A DNA stretch of 64,000 nucleotides from Planctomycetota bacterium (GTDB lineage Bacteria > Planctomycetota > UBA1135 > UBA2386): assembly GCA_021776805.1 (NCBI GenBank), contig JAJFFD010000168.1, positions 26,743-90,742 of the forward strand. The letters run 5' to 3'. The translations under genes were made by a program, and so were the position numbers. Positions 15,984 to 25,783 of this stretch are shown piece by piece. The notes under the pieces are model-generated. The model did not search any database and was not told where the DNA came from. It saw only the letters and a list, made by a program, of their open reading frames with translations. The first letter of the stretch is position 1, and each line of letters opens with the position of its first letter.

Positions 15984-18808
15984 GATGCATTTCCCTCCTC
16001 GCGGCCTCGATCCTCGGTTGTGGGCTGCCGGCTCAGAGCTCTTCCCCCTCTGCGGGGCTGCAGCATCCGGACTTTTCCTCGACAGGCCAGATCGCCGTGT
16101 CCATGGCCGGCAATCTCTGGATCATCACCCAGAGCGTGGGGGCCGCAGGCTCCGGTTCTCCCGCGTCGGGAGTCAATTGGCGGCAGGTAACCTCTGCAGC
16201 GGGAGTCGATCTGGACCCGCATTGGACGGCGGACGCCAAGGCTCTGCTGTTTTCGTCAAATCGTGAGGGCAGTTTTGACCTGTACCGTGTCCCGGTCGAT
16301 GGCGCGTCGATCGGCGAAGTCGAGAGGCTCACTAGCGCGGAGGCCGACGAGCGTGAGCCTACTCAACGGGCGAACGGGGACATCATCTTCGTGCGTGGTC
16401 GGTCAGGGGAGACAGAGCTCTTCCTTCGCCAGCCAGATGGCAATGAGATACAGCTCACCGAGTCCCCGGCTGCTGAGACTTCGCCGGTCTTCTCACCGGA
16501 TGGTAAGACCCTGGCCTACGTTGCTCTTGGGCGCCGCTCTGCCGAGCTCCGCCTCCTTGATCTGGTGACTGCTGAGGGCGCAGACTCGCTCCCCGAAGCA
16601 AAGAAGGATCGACTGGTTCTCGCGGATGCCAGGGTCGAGTCCCTGGCTTGGTCTCCGGATGGAGAGCGCATCGCCTTTGGTATCCCTGGCGGTGAGGGCG
16701 GGGTTTGGCTGACCGACCTGGAGGGTAGCTACCGAAACCTCCTGAGCTCGACCCGCAGCTCTGTAGCTTGGTCGCCGGACGGCGGCTTCCTGGCCTTGGC
16801 GGCCTTGCCGCGCAACGAACCGGCTTATAACGGCGACCCGGATCGGGTTGGTCTGCGCCAGTACGGTCCGCTCGCTGCGCGGGATGCTCTGCTTTGGTTC
16901 GTGAAGGCCCCAGCACCGCCGAGTGGAACGGACTCGGAGATCGCACTGGCTGCACCGCCCTTGGCCTTGCGTCAGATTGCGCACTTCGATCGCCTGGTCG
17001 ATCGCCTGGCCGCTCAGTACCCGACCCAGGAGCGCAGTCGATGGCTGGCTCTTGCAGCTGAGCATCGGCCGGCTGCGGAAAAGGCGAAATCACCCGCTGA
17101 ACTCGATGCAGCGATCTTCGCCCTCCTGCAGGCACGCCCTGATCTGCGTGCTGAGGCTCGCGGTCGGGCAGCAGTCTCCAGTGCGCATCCGCAGGCGACC
17201 GCGGCCGGCGTCGAAGTTCTCAGCAAAGGTGGCAACGTGGTCGAAGCGGCCATCGCAGTTTCCTTTGCCCTCGGGGTCGTTGAACCGGATGCCAGTGGCA
17301 TCGGTGGCTATGGCGAGATGATGGTTTTCTTGCAGGGCATGAGCGAACCCGTGTGCATCGAATTCATGACCCGCGTTCCTGCTGCCGCCAAGCAAGCTCC
17401 AGCTCGTGGACCTGGGGAAAGAGGGTCGGCTAGATCAGCGGCCCAGGCGGTCAATGTGCCCGGCACCGTCGCAGGCATGCGCCTCGCATTCGAGAATCAT
17501 GGCAGCGGCAAGGTCGAGTGGTCCGAGCTGCTACAGCCAGCGATCAAGTTGGCGGAAGAGGGCTTTGTCATCGACGACGCGCTGGCGACGACCCTCGCTC
17601 GCAATCGGCCACGCTATCGTGACTCGGATGCCGCCGAAGCCCTGTATTTTCCAGATGGCAGAGCGCTCGTGGCCGGTGACTTGCTGAAGAACCCGGACCT
17701 CACTTGGACCCTGAAGCAGATCGCCGAGAAGGGGGCGAAGGGATTCTACGAGGGCGAGGTCGCCAAGCGCATGATCAAGGATCTGCGTGATGGTGGCAGC
17801 GTCATGCAGAGTTCTGACCTGAAGCACTACTTCGCAGTGTCGCGTGAGCCGGTAAAGTCCACCTACCGCGGGCACAGCATCTATTCGGGCTCGCCTCCGG
17901 TGACTGGCGGCGTCGGACTCGTCGGCAAGCTGAGCATGCTCGAGCAAGAGGATGACTTGGGATCCTACCTGACGGATCCTGGAGTCTTGCATCGCATGAT
18001 CGAGGCCTGGAAGTTGGCGCCGTCGACTTCAGGGCGCATCGCCGACCCGGGGATCTGGCCAGTTGACCTTGCGCCCTTCTCCGACAAGGTGGCTGCCAAG
18101 AAAACCTGGGAGCGCGGATTCAAAGCTGAAAGCAGCCTGACTTCGGATGAGATACGCGAACTTCGCCGCAACAAGGTTGCCGTCGCTGGACCTGACCTTG
18201 GAGTTCTCGATGCGAGGACCTACACCGGGACAACCGCCTTCGCCGTCGCGGACGCGGCCGGCAACATGGTGGCGGTCACTCAGACACTCGGAACTTGGGG
18301 CGGTAACTTTCACCTGAGTCCAGGCCTCGGCTTTCCCTACAACGACAAGTTTCGTGGAGTCAGTGCCGAGCCTAGTCGCTATGGAGCAAGCATGCCCCTG
18401 AGTCGAGTCGGAACGGTGATTGCGCCGACCCTTGTCTTCAAGGGCAGGGGCGCGGAGAAGCAGCCCTTTGTCGCTCTTGGCGCTGCCGGTAACTCTTGGA
18501 TCTCAGCAGCTGTCTATCAGATGGTCTCCGGGTTCATCGATCAGGGGCTGAGCCCGCAGGAGGCCATTGAGCTACCCCGGTTCTTGGTTGGTGGTAGCCG
18601 CGGCGGTGGCACGAGTGTGGTGCAGATCGAGGATGGCTTTGCGCCCGGAGTGCTCGATAAGCTCCGGGCTCTCGGGCATGAGTTACAGCGTATTTCCCTG
18701 CGTGGCGAGCTGCGCATGGGCTACGCGGCTGCCGCGGCAGTGCTAGCTGGGGAGGCGGTGGCGGGGGCCGATCCCCGTCGTTCCGGTGCCGCCGGGGCGG
18801 TGAAGTGA
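15980..18808 (+). CDS. ggt: exported gamma-glutamyltransferase with N-terminal beta-propeller
   Basis: A 942-residue fusion. A signal peptide (ISLLAASILGCGLPAQS) is followed at about residues 30-330 by TolB/PD40-type propeller repeats (LLFSSNREGSFDLYRV, SPVFSPDGKTLAYV, LAWSPDGERIAFGI, VAWSPDGGFLALA). From about residue 390 comes a complete gamma-glutamyltransferase: SSAHPQATAAGVEVLSKGGN, then the autoprocessing and nucleophile threonine T751 in TYTGTTAFAVADAAGNM, and LGFPYNDKFRG. GGTs hydrolyse or transfer gamma-glutamyl groups outside the cytoplasm and self-cleave before the nucleophile Thr. Ordinary GGTs are about 550-580 aa, so the propeller is an extra module, perhaps binding a peptide or the wall. 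Its start overlaps the maoC stop. Confidence 0.9.
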   Translation: MRCISLLAASILGCGLPAQSSSPSAGLQHPDFSSTGQIAVSMAGNLWIITQSVGAAGSGSPASGVNWRQVTSAAGVDLDPHWTADAKALLFSSNREGSFDLYRVPVDGASIGEVERLTSAEADEREPTQRANGDIIFVRGRSGETELFLRQPDGNEIQLTESPAAETSPVFSPDGKTLAYVALGRRSAELRLLDLVTAEGADSLPEAKKDRLVLADARVESLAWSPDGERIAFGIPGGEGGVWLTDLEGSYRNLLSSTRSSVAWSPDGGFLALAALPRNEPAYNGDPDRVGLRQYGPLAARDALLWFVKAPAPPSGTDSEIALAAPPLALRQIAHFDRLVDRLAAQYPTQERSRWLALAAEHRPAAEKAKSPAELDAAIFALLQARPDLRAEARGRAAVSSAHPQATAAGVEVLSKGGNVVEAAIAVSFALGVVEPDASGIGGYGEMMVFLQGMSEPVCIEFMTRVPAAAKQAPARGPGERGSARSAAQAVNVPGTVAGMRLAFENHGSGKVEWSELLQPAIKLAEEGFVIDDALATTLARNRPRYRDSDAAEALYFPDGRALVAGDLLKNPDLTWTLKQIAEKGAKGFYEGEVAKRMIKDLRDGGSVMQSSDLKHYFAVSREPVKSTYRGHSIYSGSPPVTGGVGLVGKLSMLEQEDDLGSYLTDPGVLHRMIEAWKLAPSTSGRIADPGIWPVDLAPFSDKVAAKKTWERGFKAESSLTSDEIRELRRNKVAVAGPDLGVLDARTYTGTTAFAVADAAGNMVAVTQTLGTWGGNFHLSPGLGFPYNDKFRGVSAEPSRYGASMPLSRVGTVIAPTLVFKGRGAEKQPFVALGAAGNSWISAAVYQMVSGFIDQGLSPQEAIELPRFLVGGSRGGGTSVVQIEDGFAPGVLDKLRALGHELQRISLRGELRMGYAAAAAVLAGEAVAGADPRRSGAAGAVK

Positions 18809-18868
18809 TAACTCCCGCGGCCTCGCTCTGAAATATTCTCTCTGGGCCACGACAGGGGGCCTCCGATC

Positions 18869-19180
18869 ATGAGACTCCCCCGGATACGTGGACTGCTCTA
18901 TCTCGCCCTCGTCACCGCTGCCAGCTACTGGCTGATGGATGGCTGGCGCCAAATGCTCGGTGAGCCCTTCGCCGGCGATCGGGTCATCCTCAGCGCCGAT
19001 TACGAGTCCAGCTTTATCTACCGCGAGGGCGACGCCCAGGCCATGAGCGGGAGCGTTCGCACCGGCACGCACAGCGGTTGGTGGCCAGTCACCTATGGCT
19101 TGCCTCTCGGGTTCATCGTTCTGATGGCTCTCGGTTCGGTCTGGCGCAGCATGTTTCCCAAGCGCTACGCGATCGCCTGA
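18869..19180 (+). CDS. small membrane protein of unknown function
   Basis: A 103-residue protein with an N-terminal membrane segment (GLLYLALVTAASYWLMDGW), an approximately 45-residue presumably extracytoplasmic loop and a second membrane segment (LGFIVLMALGSVWR) ending in a basic tail. No family recognised. It lies 60 bases after the gamma-glutamyltransferase gene and convergent with pyc. Confidence 0.6.
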   Translation: MRLPRIRGLLYLALVTAASYWLMDGWRQMLGEPFAGDRVILSADYESSFIYREGDAQAMSGSVRTGTHSGWWPVTYGLPLGFIVLMALGSVWRSMFPKRYAIA

Positions 19181-19187
19181 TCCGCAA

Positions 19188-22100
19188 TCAGGCAAGAGGC
19201 TCGAGCACCAGAAGGAGATCTCCCAGGGCGACAGCGGCACCCGTGTTGGTGGTCAACTCCAGCACTCGCCCTGCAGCCGGACTACGCAGCACGGTTTCCA
19301 TCTTCATGGCTTCGAGGGTGATCAATGCGTCGCCTTCGGCAACTTCTTCGCCTTCGGATACGTGCAGAGTGGTGACCGTTCCGGGCATGGGTGCGCCGAG
19401 TTGATTGCCATCGGCGGCATCAGCCTTATGCCCGGTTTCGACGTCCGCGGCTAGGGAGCGGTCCAGGATGGGCAGTGGGCGCGGCTGGCCATTGAGCTTG
19501 AAGTACACCATGCGGCGACCCCGCTCATCCGCTTCTCCAACAGTGTCGAGTGAGATCACCAGGGTCTTGCCAGCCTCGATCTCCACCCAAACCTCCTGAC
19601 CTGGCTCGAGACCATAGAAGTAGACAGGCGTCGGTAGATTGGAGACGTCGCCGTGGCGCTCATAGAAGTCCAGGTATTCCTCCCAGACTCGTGGGTAGAG
19701 AGCTGCACTGAGAGTCTCCTGTTCGGAGAAGGGGCGCCCGCGTCGCTCTTGCATTTCTCCAGCGAGTTCTTCCAGGTTCAAAGCTGGCAAGTGCTCGCTG
19801 GGTCTTCCATTGAGGACAGGCAGGCCCTTGAGGACGGCGCTTTGGATATCGCTGGGGAATCCGCCCGGTGGCATGCCCAGGTGTCCCTGGAAGTACATCA
19901 CCACGCTTTGCGGGAAGTCCAGGCGCTGGGCTTCGCTGAGAATGCGATTGCGAGTCGCGGACACCGACTCGCTAAGGCCGCGACCCTTGATCAGAAGGTT
20001 GTTCTGTACGATGAAGATGGCGAAGTCGCCGACCATCTTGCTGGAGGGCGTGACCTTGGGGATGTCGCCGACGATCTGATTGATCACCGCGAAGGCGTCC
20101 TTCACATCGTTCCATCGATCGAGAAGGCCAAAGGAGGCGACCTGCGGCCGCAGATTGCTGTACTGACCACCGGGGATTTCGTGGTAGTAGACCTCGGAGG
20201 TGCTGCTCTTCAGACCACATTCGAAGGGGCTGTAGAACTCCCGCACCGATTCCCAGTAGTCGGCGAGCGGCTGCAGGCTGCGGTTAGTAAGCCCAGAGTC
20301 GCGCCCGCCGCCGTGCAAGGCAGCGACCAAGGCGTTCATGCTCGGCTGACTGGTCAGCCCCGCCATCGGCGCCAGAGCGACATCGACGATGTCTACGCCG
20401 CTGTCGATGGCGCTCATGAGCGTTGCGATTCCATTGCCGCTGGTGTCGTGGGTGTGCAGGTGAATCGGCAAGTTGCTGGCTTGGCGCAACCCCGCGATGA
20501 GCAATTCCGCCGCATGCGGTCTGAGTAGACCAGCCATGTCCTTGATGCAAAGGATGTGTGCACCCATCGCCTCGATGCGCTTACTCAGCTCACAAAAGTA
20601 CTCCAGGTCGTATTTTCTGCGACCAGGGTTATCGATGTCACCCGTGTAGCAGATGCACACTTCTGCGACCTTGCCGCTGGCGATGACCTGTTTGACGGCG
20701 ACCTGCATGTTGTTCAGGTCATTGAGGCTGTCAAAGACACGGAAGACATCGATGCCTGCGATCGCGGACTGATCGATGAAACTCGCGACCACATTGTCCG
20801 GATAGCTCGTGTAGCCGACGGCATTCGCCCCACGGAGGAGCATCTGCTGTAGAAGGTTCGGCATGGCCTGCTTGAGTTTGCGCAGGCGGTTCCAGGGGTC
20901 TTCGTTGAGGAAGCGGTAAGCGACGTCAAATGTCGCGCCACCCCAGGTTTCTACGCTGAAGAGTTCCGGTGCCAGCAGGGAGACGGCAGGGGCGATACGC
21001 AGCATGTCGCGAGTTCGCACACGAGTGGCCAGGAGGCTCTGGTGTGCGTCGCGCATGGTCGTATCGCAGAGAAGGGGCCTGTCCTGTTCGCGAACCCAAG
21101 CCGCAAGTCCGTTGGCACCTCGATCCGCTAGCACTTGAACAGTCCCTGATGCTGCAGCTTGATCGGGAAGTTCAGGGATCTTCGGTTCGGCAAGCTGAGC
21201 AGGTTGAGGCCTGTCCTCAGCCTTGATGGTCGGATGGCCATTGACGATGACATCCGCAAGGTAGGTGAGCAGACGGGTGGCTCGGTCTCTCGAGCGCGTC
21301 AGGTGGAAGAGCTCCGGAGTCTCATCGATGAAGCGGGTGTAGGTCTTGCCGCGCAAAAAGTGATCGTGCTGCAGAACGTTCTCGAGGAAGGCCAGGTTGG
21401 TCTTCACTCCGCGCACGCGAAACTCTCGTAGTGCGCGCAGGCCTTTGCTTGCCGCGTTGTGAAAGCTATTGGCGAAGGCCGTGACCTTCACCAGTAACGA
21501 GTCGTAGTAGGGGGACACCTTTGCCCCGGTGTAACCATCACCAGTATCAAGGCGAACGCCGAGGCCACCGGCAGACCGATAGGCCGCTATGGTTCCAGTG
21601 TCGGGGAGGAAGTCGTTACTCGGATCCTCGGTGGTTACTCGGCACTGCACAGCGTAGCCGCGCCGTTGCACTGAACTCTGGTCGAAGATCCCAATCTCCT
21701 CCGATGAGAGGGAGTGCCCTTCTTCGATCTTGATCTGAGTCTGCACAAGATCGATGCCGGTGATCATCTCGGTCACCGTGTGCTCAACCTGCAACCTGGG
21801 ATTGACCTCGATGAAGTACTGTCGATCTCCGTCGACCAGAAACTCCACGGTGCCGGCATTGTGGTAGCCCACGGCAGAAGCAATCGCGAGTGCGTCGGCA
21901 TAAAGCGCCTCGCGCACTGCTGTCTTGAGATTGGGAGCGGGTGCGACTTCGATGACCTTTTGGTGGCGACGCTGCAGGGAGCAGTCACGTTCGAAGAGGT
22001 GGACGATCTTGCCACTCAGATCGCCGACGATCTGTACCTCCACGTGGCGAACTCGTGGGAGGAACTTCTCCAAGAAGACCTCTGAGCTCCCAAAGGACGC

Positions 22101-22688
22101 CAGGGCCTCGGAGCTGGCGGCTTCGATCGCCTCTTCGAGCTGTTCCACGCTGGGGACCACGCGCATCCCGCGACCGCCGCCGCCCTTTGCCGCCTTGACG
22201 ATGAGTGGGCCATGGGCGGCGAAGAGCTCCCGGGCCTCGTCGAGGGCGTTTCCCTTGGTCAGATCCAGGTCCATGCCCGGGATGACCGGAACGCCGCAGC
22301 CGACCGCCACCTCCCGCGCGCGTAATTTATCGCCGAGCTTGCGAATGGCCTCGCCCCTTGGGCCGATGAACGCGATGCCTTTTGCGCGACAAGCATCCGC
22401 AAAATCGGCGTTCTCGGAGAGGAATCCATAGCCGGGGTGGATCGCATCGACCCGCGCCTGCTCGGCGACGCCCAGGATCTCCTCGATGGAGAGGTATGCC
22501 TCTACGGGCTTGCGGCCTTTTCCAACCAGATAGGCTTCGTCTGCCTTGTACCGGTGTTGGTGCCGGGCATCTTCTTGGCTGAAGATAGCCACTGTGCGCA
22601 TGCCGAGTTCGCTGCAGGCACGAAAGACCCTGATGGCGATTTCGCCGCGGTTGGCGCAAAGGACCTTGTGGAACTTGCTCGTTTCCAT
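19188..22688 (-). CDS. pyc: pyruvate carboxylase
   Basis: Carboxylates pyruvate to oxaloacetate (anaplerosis, gluconeogenesis) using ATP, bicarbonate and biotin. Domains in order: biotin carboxylase (residues 1-about 450; ANRGEIAIRVFRACSELG, AAKGGGGRGMRVV, EVNPRLQVEHTVTE), carboxyltransferase (about 540-830; DTTMRDAHQSLLATR, CIKDMAGLLRPHAA, HTHDTSGNG), the PC linker domain, and the biotinyl domain with K1129 in EAMKMETV. At about 1166 aa it is the full single-chain enzyme. The ATG at 22688 is chosen over an upstream TTG at 22703 as it gives the usual short N-terminus. Confidence 0.97.
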   Translation of the reverse strand: METSKFHKVLCANRGEIAIRVFRACSELGMRTVAIFSQEDARHQHRYKADEAYLVGKGRKPVEAYLSIEEILGVAEQARVDAIHPGYGFLSENADFADACRAKGIAFIGPRGEAIRKLGDKLRAREVAVGCGVPVIPGMDLDLTKGNALDEARELFAAHGPLIVKAAKGGGGRGMRVVPSVEQLEEAIEAASSEALASFGSSEVFLEKFLPRVRHVEVQIVGDLSGKIVHLFERDCSLQRRHQKVIEVAPAPNLKTAVREALYADALAIASAVGYHNAGTVEFLVDGDRQYFIEVNPRLQVEHTVTEMITGIDLVQTQIKIEEGHSLSSEEIGIFDQSSVQRRGYAVQCRVTTEDPSNDFLPDTGTIAAYRSAGGLGVRLDTGDGYTGAKVSPYYDSLLVKVTAFANSFHNAASKGLRALREFRVRGVKTNLAFLENVLQHDHFLRGKTYTRFIDETPELFHLTRSRDRATRLLTYLADVIVNGHPTIKAEDRPQPAQLAEPKIPELPDQAAASGTVQVLADRGANGLAAWVREQDRPLLCDTTMRDAHQSLLATRVRTRDMLRIAPAVSLLAPELFSVETWGGATFDVAYRFLNEDPWNRLRKLKQAMPNLLQQMLLRGANAVGYTSYPDNVVASFIDQSAIAGIDVFRVFDSLNDLNNMQVAVKQVIASGKVAEVCICYTGDIDNPGRRKYDLEYFCELSKRIEAMGAHILCIKDMAGLLRPHAAELLIAGLRQASNLPIHLHTHDTSGNGIATLMSAIDSGVDIVDVALAPMAGLTSQPSMNALVAALHGGGRDSGLTNRSLQPLADYWESVREFYSPFECGLKSSTSEVYYHEIPGGQYSNLRPQVASFGLLDRWNDVKDAFAVINQIVGDIPKVTPSSKMVGDFAIFIVQNNLLIKGRGLSESVSATRNRILSEAQRLDFPQSVVMYFQGHLGMPPGGFPSDIQSAVLKGLPVLNGRPSEHLPALNLEELAGEMQERRGRPFSEQETLSAALYPRVWEEYLDFYERHGDVSNLPTPVYFYGLEPGQEVWVEIEAGKTLVISLDTVGEADERGRRMVYFKLNGQPRPLPILDRSLAADVETGHKADAADGNQLGAPMPGTVTTLHVSEGEEVAEGDALITLEAMKMETVLRSPAAGRVLELTTNTGAAVALGDLLLVLEPLA

Positions 22689-22722
22689 ACCTGGAGAGAG
22701 CAAGGTATCGATTCGATCCCTT

Positions 22723-24186
22723 TCAGTCTTCTGCTTTGTTCGGCCACTCGGGAGCGGTCAGTCGCCGCTTGCCGTCGGCGCTGAGCAGAAACTTGCCCGG
22801 AGCAGCAAAGTCCCGATCCCATAGCTGGCAGCTGACGGTCTTGTGTTTCTGGTCCAGGCCTTCGCAGTAGTTGGTGTAGATGCAGCGACGAACCTGGTCG
22901 CCACAGCCGAGTTCAGCCTTAAGAAACCAATCCGGATCCGCGAGGCTTTGCCTGGCGGCGGCCACCAGATCCGCCTTCTCCTCCTGCAAGATACTCTCAG
23001 CCAGCTCAAAGCTGCCGATACCTCCTGCGGTCACCACCGGCGTTGTGAGGCCGAGGGCGCGGATGCTGCTACGAATCCGGGTAGCTAGAGCAACGTTGCG
23101 CCCGAAGGGCCCGAGTTCGTCGCTGCGCACCGTCGGCATGCACTCCAGGCCACTGGGCCCGGTGTAGGGGTAGACCGCCTCGCCGACCTTGGGCTGCTTG
23201 GCATCCTCGAATTTTCCCCCCTTGGAGACCGAGATGAAGTCCATCCCGGCGGCGGCGAGCTCGCTGCCATAGAAGCATGCATCGTCAATTCGACTACCGC
23301 CGGCGATGACTTCGTCGCCGAGGATCCGACAGCCCAGGCAGTAGTCCTTGCCTACTCGGCTGCGCACCGCCTGGTAGACCTCCAGAGGGAGTCGGATCCG
23401 TGCTGCCCGGCTCCCACCGTAGCCATCATCGCGGCGGTTGAGGCGGGAGAGAAAGGAGGCCATGGTGTAGGCGTGGGCATAGTGCAGCTCGATGCCATCA
23501 AAGCCCGCCTGCTTGGCCCGCTCCGCAGCGTCCGCAAACAGCTTTGGCAGGGTTCTGGGAAGCTCCGCGACTTCGGGAAGATCGAGATCATTGATCGTCT
23601 CCCGATAGCCTCGTGAGTAGGACTCGAACTCCCGTGGGCTCAGGACCTCTTCAAGTTCAGCATCGCTCAGTTGCGAGAGAGCTGCCCGTAGGCCTGCTTC
23701 ATCCTGGTTCGCAAGATCCGGTCGGCGGTCGCTGATCTCCGCCATGCGTTCCTTGTCGAGAGCCATGAAACGCGAGAAGTAGTCCGCTTTCTTGGGGCGG
23801 CGTCGAATGCGGAGAAAATCCAGCACTTGGATCAGCAGCTTGGTTTCGCCCGAACTCTCTTCTCTGACTCGGTCGACGAGCTGCGCCAAGCCAGGAATGA
23901 AACGGTTGTGACCAATGCGCAGCAGTGGTCCGCTGGGGATGTCACGAATGCCCGTTGCTTCGACGACCAGGACTCCGGGCTTGCCGCGGGCGAAGCGCCC
24001 GTACCAATCCAAATTAGCCGCGCTGACGAAGCCGTCTTCAGTAGCCCGCCATGGCACCATTGCCGGTACCCAACTGCGTCGGCGAATGGCCAAGGGTCCT
24101 AGCTGCATGGGCTGAAAGAGGAGGGCTTGCGCCGCTTCTTCGGCGCTTGGCCAATTGGCCTCGGGCAATTCGTGGCGGATCACCAT
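22723..24186 (-). CDS. NADH:flavin oxidoreductase (Old Yellow Enzyme family)
   Basis: A 487-residue TIM-barrel flavoenzyme. It has the family's GIELHYAHAYTMASFLSRLN and NRRDDGYGGSRAARIRL near residue 240, and the phosphate-binding VVTAGGIGSFELAE and ADLVAAARQSLADPDW near the end. The C-terminus carries three Cys (RRCIYTNYCEGLDQ and VSCQLW), recalling the Fe-S-binding segment of dienoyl-CoA-reductase-type members but without their C-terminal NAD domain. An insertion of about 80 residues (120-200) is unusual. The substrate is unknown, probably an activated alkene. It lies next to pyc on the same strand, 34 bases upstream of it. Confidence 0.85.
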   Translation of the reverse strand: MVIRHELPEANWPSAEEAAQALLFQPMQLGPLAIRRRSWVPAMVPWRATEDGFVSAANLDWYGRFARGKPGVLVVEATGIRDIPSGPLLRIGHNRFIPGLAQLVDRVREESSGETKLLIQVLDFLRIRRRPKKADYFSRFMALDKERMAEISDRRPDLANQDEAGLRAALSQLSDAELEEVLSPREFESYSRGYRETINDLDLPEVAELPRTLPKLFADAAERAKQAGFDGIELHYAHAYTMASFLSRLNRRDDGYGGSRAARIRLPLEVYQAVRSRVGKDYCLGCRILGDEVIAGGSRIDDACFYGSELAAAGMDFISVSKGGKFEDAKQPKVGEAVYPYTGPSGLECMPTVRSDELGPFGRNVALATRIRSSIRALGLTTPVVTAGGIGSFELAESILQEEKADLVAAARQSLADPDWFLKAELGCGDQVRRCIYTNYCEGLDQKHKTVSCQLWDRDFAAPGKFLLSADGKRRLTAPEWPNKAED

Positions 24187-24232
24187 GCTGAGAGATACCG
24201 TCAGCGCGAGTCATAGCCTTGTAAAGACCAAG

Positions 24233-24571
24233 ATGCGATCCCTGCCAAGTCTCCTCAGCCTGATGTTGTTGTTTTTGGCTGCCTGCGAGTCAGCGCCTTC
24301 CAGCGTTACGGAGGCGCGGGCGGCGGAGCAGATCATCGTCGAGCTCGTTGATGAGAACTTTGTGCGCTACGAGGGCGATCGAATTCCCATGGAGGACTTC
24401 TTCTACGAGGTTCGGGTGAGTTGCCGTGACGCGATCAGCCATGGGAAGCCAGTGCCTTGGATCGAAGTGCATACTCCCGCGGACGGCAGCGAGGTGCCTG
24501 GCGCGGTCTTCCAGCGCTTGCAAAAAGGGATGTGGGATGCTGGCGTTGGCTTCATCGACCCAAAGCTCTAG
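24233..24571 (+). CDS. putative lipoprotein
   Basis: A 112-residue protein with a lipoprotein signal, MRSLPSLLSLMLLFLAAC, lipobox LAAC. The mature part (VELVDENFVRYEGDRIPMEDF, WIEVHTPADGSEVP) loosely resembles the periplasmic ExbD/TolR domain, but it has no membrane anchor of that type and I would not assign it. The ATG at 24233 is chosen because it starts the signal peptide. It lies five bases before the HAD phosphatase gene. Confidence 0.65.
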   Translation: MRSLPSLLSLMLLFLAACESAPSSVTEARAAEQIIVELVDENFVRYEGDRIPMEDFFYEVRVSCRDAISHGKPVPWIEVHTPADGSEVPGAVFQRLQKGMWDAGVGFIDPKL

Positions 24572-24576
24572 GTCTC

Positions 24577-25275
24577 ATGCCGCCTGACTTGGTGATCTTC
24601 GATGTGGATGGCACCATCCATGACACCTTTGCCTGGTGGCACCCGGTGATCTCCAAGGGTGTCGCTGAGTTTGCCAGTCAGACAGGCCTGTCTCTGCCGC
24701 GACCCGAGGAGGAGTTCGCCAACCAGGTGGTGGGCATGAGTGACGCCGGGGTTTGGGCGCCCTTTTTGCCGGATGCTGAGAAGCATCGTTGGCCGGAACT
24801 GCGGGCGCTCGTTCTGCCCATGGAGGTCGCCGAGATCAGTGCCGGCCGTGATTACCTCTTTCCCGGCATGCGTGAACTCCTTCTCCATCTGCGCGCGATC
24901 GGGGTCGGAACCGCTTTGGCCAGCAATTGCCGTAGCGAGTACATGGCGGGGCTCTGTGCTGGCCAAGACTTGGGCAGTCTGACCGATCGTCAGTTCTGCC
25001 TCGATTCTCCTGGGGTCGAATGTAAGACCGACATGCTCCGGCTGGCGGTTGCGGTGACAGGGGCGAAGCGGCCGGTGATGATCGGGGATCGAGAAAACGA
25101 CCAGATAGCCGCCCGAGAGGCGGACATGCCCTTCTACTGGAGAGTAAACTCCCGCTGCAGTCTCAGTGGCGTGTCAGGCCATTGGCAGGGCGATCCTGGG
25201 GGTCTGCTAGGCCTGCTGGGGCTTCCTGGAATATCCGGTGCTCCGGGCGAAGCGGGCAGCCGACCAACCAGCTAG
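24577..25275 (+). CDS. HAD-superfamily hydrolase (phosphoglycolate phosphatase-like)
   Basis: A 232-residue HAD phosphatase: motif I DVDGT (VIFDVDGTIHDTF), motif II in TALASNCRSEY, and motifs III/IV K in VECKTDM and IGDRENDQIAARE. The helical cap lies between motifs I and II. Such enzymes dephosphorylate small metabolites; the substrate is not predictable. The ATG at 24577 is used; the frame is open further upstream but overlaps the lipoprotein gene. The Gly/Leu-rich C-terminal end (GGLLGLLGLPGISG) is atypical. Confidence 0.82.
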   Translation: MPPDLVIFDVDGTIHDTFAWWHPVISKGVAEFASQTGLSLPRPEEEFANQVVGMSDAGVWAPFLPDAEKHRWPELRALVLPMEVAEISAGRDYLFPGMRELLLHLRAIGVGTALASNCRSEYMAGLCAGQDLGSLTDRQFCLDSPGVECKTDMLRLAVAVTGAKRPVMIGDRENDQIAAREADMPFYWRVNSRCSLSGVSGHWQGDPGGLLGLLGLPGISGAPGEAGSRPTS

Positions 25276-25281
25276 GCCCCT

Positions 25282-25716
25282 ATGATGACCGCATTGCTAC
25301 TCGCGAGAACTCCCATGGAAGCCATCCCAGTCCTTGCCATCATCTTTTCCTTCGTCATGGGCATTGTCTACATGCAGAACAAGGGCAAGGAGCAGCGCGA
25401 GCGATTGCGGCTCCTGGACGAGGCCATCCGCAGGGGGCAACTGGATGACCAGATGCGGAGCGAGCTCATGAGCGGCTTCAGCGGCCAGCGTCCTCGGCGG
25501 TCCAGGCAGGGTGGATTTCGTCTGTCCCGCCTCTCCTTTGGGGTGGGCTGGCTGGCCATGTTCATCGGCATCGGAGTGATGTTCGTCGATGAAAGCGAAG
25601 CCTTTACCGCCGGATGTGTTCTCGCCGGGATAGGATTTGCCCTGGTCACCCTGCCGCTGGCTATGCGGGAATTGGACATGCGGGACCGTGAGGCCGCGCA
25701 GCGCCAGAACTCCTAG
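25282..25716 (+). CDS. membrane protein of unknown function
   Basis: A 144-residue protein with an N-terminal hydrophobic helix (IPVLAIIFSFVMGIVYM), a charged, helical cytoplasmic stretch (KEQRERLRLLDEAIRRGQLDD), two C-terminal helices (LAMFIGIGVMFV and AGCVLAGIGFALVTLPLAM) and a charged end. An alternative ATG at 25315 would shorten it by 11 residues. The design resembles small DUF6249-type membrane proteins, but that is only an impression. It lies 6 bases after the HAD gene. Confidence 0.65.
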   Translation: MMTALLLARTPMEAIPVLAIIFSFVMGIVYMQNKGKEQRERLRLLDEAIRRGQLDDQMRSELMSGFSGQRPRRSRQGGFRLSRLSFGVGWLAMFIGIGVMFVDESEAFTAGCVLAGIGFALVTLPLAMRELDMRDREAAQRQNS

Positions 25717-25783
25717 CCCGGACCGCAGGAAGGGCGGTCGCAGTATCCGCAGGCCTGAATCCCAGCTAAGATCTCCGGCCCCC

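Noticed and set aside
24457..24576. N-terminal extension of the HAD hydrolase
   Set aside because: It overlaps the lipoprotein gene and precedes the natural start just before motif I.
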